Of a stretch of DNA of 47,403 nucleotides, positions 44,901-47,403 are shown piece by piece. The position numbers and the translations under genes were made by a program. The stretch lies in IMG/VR virus record IMGVR_UViG_3300031951_000283, positions 1 to 47,403 of that record; one strand, given 5' to 3'. The notes below the pieces were generated by a model. It saw only the letters and a program-made list of their open reading frames with translations. It made no database searches and was not told the DNA's origin. This DNA is from a virus. Numbering within the stretch: position 1 is the stretch's first letter; every line of letters begins with the position of its first letter.

Positions 44901-44921
44901 GAACATGAGTATAAACTGTTC
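44901..44921 (+). promoter_or_regulatory. RAGCA stem-loop, copy 6
   Basis: GAACA (44901-44905), loop TGAGTATAAAC, TGTTC (44917-44921). The middle pair is A-T instead of G-C, a second compensatory change. TTCCTAGGC follows at 44966. Confidence 0.65.
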
Positions 44922-45033
44922 ACTTTTTTATTTTGCAGATCGTAAAAATAAAAATTGCAAAAAATTTCCTAGGCAAACCAAAATCTACACAAAACGGACA
45001 TTGTATTTTTGTAAATAATTTATTACGTAGCAC

Positions 45034-45062
45034 TTGATTTTTTTGCTGGATTGTGGGACAAT
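45034..45062 (+). promoter_or_regulatory. near-leaderless promoter of the 45069 gene
   Basis: TTGATT (45034-45039), 17 nt, GACAAT (45057-45062) after TGG; the ATG starts 6 nt later. Confidence 0.6.
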
Positions 45063-45068
45063 TAATAC

Positions 45069-45287
45069 ATGACCCTAAAAGTAGAAATATATGAAATGGA
45101 ATATTCCGTATCTCCTGGTGGTGTAGACTGCTGGGAAGTTAATGTACAAGACTATGGAACAAGCAGGTGTGTATCTGACTTTGATACTGCTGGGCAGGCT
45201 CTTAATTGGGTAGTTGACCAATACCCTGACAAAATGATAGAATTGACAGTAACATCCTTACCCGCCTATGAAAAGGAATATGCATGA
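45069..45287 (+). CDS. hypothetical early protein
   Basis: 72 residues: KVEIYEMEYSVSPGGVDCWE then DFDTAGQALNWVVDQYPDKM. Alpha/beta pattern. No Shine-Dalgarno; the start fits a leaderless mRNA. ATGA overlap with the next gene. Function unknown. Confidence 0.65.
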   Translation: MTLKVEIYEMEYSVSPGGVDCWEVNVQDYGTSRCVSDFDTAGQALNWVVDQYPDKMIELTVTSLPAYEKEYA

Positions 45288-45445
45288 AACAAACCTTCAA
45301 ACCATACACAATTGATGAATTAGTTACAAATATCTATGAGGATAACTTAGATCATTTCGAATTCATAGAGAACATGAACGGTGGAGATTGTGACTGTGCT
45401 TTACATAATACTATGAATACTATTCTCAAATATTGGGGCGAGTAG
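45284..45445 (+). CDS. small hypothetical protein
   Basis: A 53-residue frame, MKQTFKPYTIDELVTNIYED then GGDCDCALHNTMNTILKYWG. The CDCALHNTMNTILKYWG end is a pattern (C-x-C...H-x-x-M...Y) seen in small actinophage proteins, as recalled. Coupled to the gene before by ATGA. Function unknown. Confidence 0.65.
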   Translation: MKQTFKPYTIDELVTNIYEDNLDHFEFIENMNGGDCDCALHNTMNTILKYWGE

Positions 45446-45448
45446 GAC

Positions 45449-45477
45449 TTGACATCCCCTGACATTTTTGCTAAAAT
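45449..45477 (+). promoter_or_regulatory. promoter of the 45510 run
   Basis: TTGACA (45449-45454), 17 nt, TAAAAT (45472-45477) after TGC; AAGAAAGGA before the ATG at 45510. Confidence 0.7.
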
Positions 45478-45509
45478 TGAATTACGAACCCCTAAGAAAG
45501 GACCCCTGA

Positions 45510-46226
45510 ATGCCAAACTGGTGTTATAACTCATTATCTATCGAAGGTAGCAAGGAAGACATCTCTGCTATCAAGACACAACTCAATCAACCATTCCAAC
45601 GTCAGCATGACCAATGGAACATGGAAACACGTCAAATGGAACTATTAGATACTAACTATAGTAATCCTGTGTTTGCATTCTGGAACATTGTCAAACCTAC
45701 TAACTTAGAAGAATACAATAAGCAGTCTGACCATTCAGTGCCTTTAGAAGAACAACTTATGTTCAAGGGTGATAACTGGTATGACTGGAATGTGCGTAAC
45801 TGGGGAACTAAATGGGATGTAGCCGTTAGAGACGGAGAAGACTATCCTGAGACTGAACTTATGGAAGAAGATGAGACGTCTCTTGCATACCGTTTCAATA
45901 CCGCATGGTCTCCACCTCTACCTGCGATTGAGGCTTTGTCTGCACAGTACCCTGATGTGGAATTTACCCTATCTTACGAAGAAGAAACTGGCTGGGGTGG
46001 AGAAAATCTATTTATCGACGGTAGCGGAACTGAGTTAGAAGTCTATAACAATAAGTGCAGAGACTGTGATTCATTAGATAGTCTTGAGTATTGTGATAAT
46101 GGCTGTGGTGAGGTTTGTAATGAATGTCACTACATGGGCGAGGCAGACTTAGACTGTGTTGCAGAATGTGACGACCACAAGGTATACTTAGATAACGTAC
46201 CCGATTATAGAAAGGCAAATGCATGA
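45510..46226 (+). CDS. Api92-like ferredoxin-fold protein with Cys-rich tail
   Basis: The 238-residue protein starts MPNWCYNSLSIEGSKEDISA, the opening of the DUF1281/Api92-like family. WNIVKPTNL, WYDWNVRNWGTKWDVAV and FNTAWSPPLPAIEALSAQYP are family blocks of a ferredoxin-like fold. A C-terminal Cys-rich segment (CRDCDSLDSLEYCDNGCGEVCNEC, written here as two pieces: CRDCDSLDSL and EYCDNGCGEVCNEC) likely binds zinc. Known members occur in many phages without an assigned role. It heads a four-gene run to 47027. Confidence 0.85.
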   Translation: MPNWCYNSLSIEGSKEDISAIKTQLNQPFQRQHDQWNMETRQMELLDTNYSNPVFAFWNIVKPTNLEEYNKQSDHSVPLEEQLMFKGDNWYDWNVRNWGTKWDVAVRDGEDYPETELMEEDETSLAYRFNTAWSPPLPAIEALSAQYPDVEFTLSYEEETGWGGENLFIDGSGTELEVYNNKCRDCDSLDSLEYCDNGCGEVCNECHYMGEADLDCVAECDDHKVYLDNVPDYRKANA

Positions 46227-46423
46227 CAATAGATAGTCTTATTGAATACATGAAGATACATGTAATTAGTTTAGAACAAGACTTAGAAAACATTGCTCAA
46301 GAAATGGAATCCCTTGACCCTGAATCTAAGGCTTGTAAAGAGTTAGATTTTGAATACAACTACATATCAGGACAATCTATTGCTACCCGCCACCTGTTAG
46401 CAGTTGCGGAGGGTAAGCAATGA
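46223..46423 (+). CDS. small helical protein
   Basis: 66 residues, MTIDSLIEYMKIHVISLEQD then ENIAQEMESLDPESKACKEL. Helical and acidic. ATGA overlap with the Api92-like gene and overlap with the next. Function unknown. Confidence 0.65.
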   Translation: MTIDSLIEYMKIHVISLEQDLENIAQEMESLDPESKACKELDFEYNYISGQSIATRHLLAVAEGKQ

Positions 46424-46689
46424 TTGAATTGGAACCACGAGTACAACTAATGGTAGACATGAGGATATCTGGTTTGGATATCATGCATGGCGAACTTAAG
46501 GTTATGATGTTAGACGCTGAGGAGCAATTGACCTTAGCACAAGAGCAAGAGGCCCGTACAGAAGAAGCAATGGATAGTATGGAGCGTACCTATTGGGAGG
46601 GCTACTCAGAGGCCCTCGCTGCAGCATACGCCTTGACATACAGTCTATCATTTGCTATTATGGATAAAAACAACAAGGAGACAGAATGA
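46420..46689 (+). CDS. helical early protein
   Basis: 89 residues, MIELEPRVQLMVDMRISGLD then EEQLTLAQEQEARTEEAMDS and YWEGYSEALAAAYALTYSLS. Mostly helix; the WEGY-x-(D/E)-A-(L/I)-x-x-(A/L)-Y-x-(L/I) segment is recalled from phage small proteins. ATGA overlaps both sides. Function unknown. Confidence 0.65.
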   Translation: MIELEPRVQLMVDMRISGLDIMHGELKVMMLDAEEQLTLAQEQEARTEEAMDSMERTYWEGYSEALAAAYALTYSLSFAIMDKNNKETE

Positions 46690-47027
46690 TAAAAGTAGAC
46701 AACTTACAACTAATTGGTGAATTCTCAGTAGATAGCGGACAGGCTATGGTTGGCGACCCGTGCTATTTGGATGATTGGAAGCCTTGGGATTCAGAGACTG
46801 TAAAGTTTGAGGAACACAAGAATAAGGCTGGAGAATACGGCTACCTTGGTGCCTGTGAGGCTACCATTGGTAAGGGCTTTGGTCAGTTAGGCGGAGCAAG
46901 TGCTGTTGCCTTTAGTACTGGCTATGGCGACGGGCTATACCCTGTTTATGCCCATATCAATGAGGACGGCAGAGTTGGACTTATTGTTATTGATTTTACG
47001 GGAGAGTACAACGTTAGTGATGACTAA
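46686..47027 (+). CDS. DUF4241-like protein
   Basis: 113 residues: IGEFSVDSGQAMVGDPCYLDDW, then KAGEYGYLGACEATI, GGASAVAFSTGYGDGLYPVY and VGLIVIDFTGEY. SGQ-x-M-(I/V)-x-DPCYL-x-x-W and the closing GDGLYPVY are marks of DUF4241. It is common in actinophages and bacteria, with no known role. Last gene before a stacked hairpin and terminator. Confidence 0.8.
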   Translation: MIKVDNLQLIGEFSVDSGQAMVGDPCYLDDWKPWDSETVKFEEHKNKAGEYGYLGACEATIGKGFGQLGGASAVAFSTGYGDGLYPVYAHINEDGRVGLIVIDFTGEYNVSDD

Positions 47028-47029
47028 CA

Positions 47030-47142
47030 GATCCCTGGTTTCGTGACGACGGTCACTACGTAAAGCGGAGGTTGGGTCCCTTCGCTGCATATAAGGGGGG
47101 CAGGCCTGACTGTCTACGGGCTTGCCTCCCACATCTTTTTTT
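47030..47142 (+). ncRNA. three-hairpin structured 3' element, candidate small RNA
   Basis: GC-rich within an AT-rich region. Hairpins: GTGAC-GACG-GTCAC (47043-47056), AGCGGAGG/CCTTCGCT (47064-47071 with 47079-47086, 8 bp with one wobble) and the terminator stem (47095-47130). It could be a stable processed RNA or a compound terminator; no tRNA fold was seen. Confidence 0.5.
47095..47142 (+). terminator. strong Rho-independent terminator
   Basis: GGGGGGCAGGCC (47095-47106) pairs with GGCTTGCCTCCC (47119-47130) over 12 bp with two wobble pairs, followed by TTTTTTT at 47136-47142. It closes the run 45510-47027. Confidence 0.8.
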
Positions 47143-47144
47143 GA

Positions 47145-47150
47145 TACAAT
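47145..47150 (+). promoter_or_regulatory. -10 box after the terminator
   Basis: TGA-TACAAT, followed by AGGAGG before the ATG at 47166. No clear -35, since the terminator T-run occupies that place. Confidence 0.4.
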
Positions 47151-47165
47151 CTAATAGGAGGAATT

Positions 47166-47403
47166 ATGGCTTACAGCGTTCGACGAGCACCGCAGAACAC
47201 AAAAGAAATACAAGTAGCAACACGAATAGCCAAGATTATTAACGAAGACATGGGACTCAATCTTGAGGCAGTTGGCTTTCATTTAGTTCGTAATCACCCA
47301 CCAATCGTATGGCACCGCCTTGAGGTTCTTGCCTTGACAGCAGGTGAGGAGTATGATAAACTTATGACAGACTATTTAGGAGAAGAACATGTCAGTAGAC
47401 TTT
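47166..47403 (+). CDS. hypothetical early protein (runs off the window)
   Basis: At least 79 residues: MAYSVRRAPQNTKEIQVATR, then EDMGLNLEAVGFHLVRNHPP and WHRLEVLALTAGEEYDKLMT. Mostly helical, not recognised; AGGAGG lies 5 nt before the ATG, the most consensus ribosome site in the right arm. The C-terminus is outside the window. Confidence 0.7.
   Translation, partial: MAYSVRRAPQNTKEIQVATRIAKIINEDMGLNLEAVGFHLVRNHPPIVWHRLEVLALTAGEEYDKLMTDYLGEEHVSRL

Noticed and set aside
44089-44923. Several minus-strand frames inside the DUF932 gene
   Set aside because: They are opposite-frame shadows of a well-recognised plus-strand gene, without start signals.

Overview
The window is a piece of an AT-rich tailed-phage genome with two arms that meet at about 34.6 kb. 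The left arm (1-34,580) is almost entirely minus-strand and encodes virion parts and protein- or sugar-modifying enzymes. The right arm (34,619-47,403) holds small, tightly packed, mostly plus-strand genes of the early or accessory type. An actinobacterial host, perhaps a low-GC freshwater lineage, is inferred from four things: many near-leaderless promoters (a TGN-TATAAT box 6-9 nt before the ATG), Shine-Dalgarno sites of the form AAAGAAAGG, a B12-dependent ribonucleotide reductase, and gene families common in actinophages (DUF932/TIGR03299, LamG tail proteins, DUF4241). No tRNA, rRNA, CRISPR array, integrase or insertion sequence was found.

Left arm, read in the direction of transcription (right to left): a short membrane protein and an unknown cupin-like protein (33.4-34.6 kb); small tail, baseplate and collagen-like proteins (29.3-33.1 kb); a long Pro/Ala/Ser-rich fibre with small Cys modules (27.2-29.4 kb); a compact enzyme cluster with a Cys4 mini-protein, two 2-oxoglutarate/Fe(II) dioxygenases, a GDP-mannose 3,5-epimerase-like enzyme, two fucosyltransferase-like enzymes and an SGNH protein (21.9-27.2 kb); one plus-strand secreted lysozyme-like gene (21.3-21.9 kb); tail-fibre genes (13.9-21.2 kb); a second cluster with six more dioxygenases interleaved with two DUF6065-like proteins (7.2-13.3 kb); class II RNR nrdJ; a 1233-residue LamG-type tail protein; and the start of the portal gene.

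The strongest candidate for an undescribed system is the pairing of prolyl-hydroxylase-like enzymes, a GDP-L-sugar-making epimerase and two GDP-sugar transferase-like proteins with virion proteins rich in Ala-Pro, Ser-Pro and Val-Pro, in collagen Gly-X-Y repeats and in Phe-Pro repeats. This suggests that the phage hydroxylates and then glycosylates proline on its own fibres, in the manner of plant arabinogalactan proteins. Two otherwise unrelated repeat proteins also share a Cys-rich C-terminal tail (CTCGYCWRCSICCPG then CAC).

The right arm has a modular intergenic grammar: a covarying RAGCA/TGCTY stem-loop after stop codons (6 copies), a TTCCTAGGC motif (6 CCTAGG sites), palindromes TGTGAT-N4-ATCACA (7 copies, some imperfect), perfect DnaA boxes TTATCCACA (5 copies within 2.4 kb), GGCGTGTCG just upstream of many promoters, and promoters with an exact 17-nt spacer and an extended -10. 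The 360-bp divergent region at 36.26-36.62 kb combines several of these and is a candidate control region or origin; paralogous small genes lie on both sides of it in mirror orientation.
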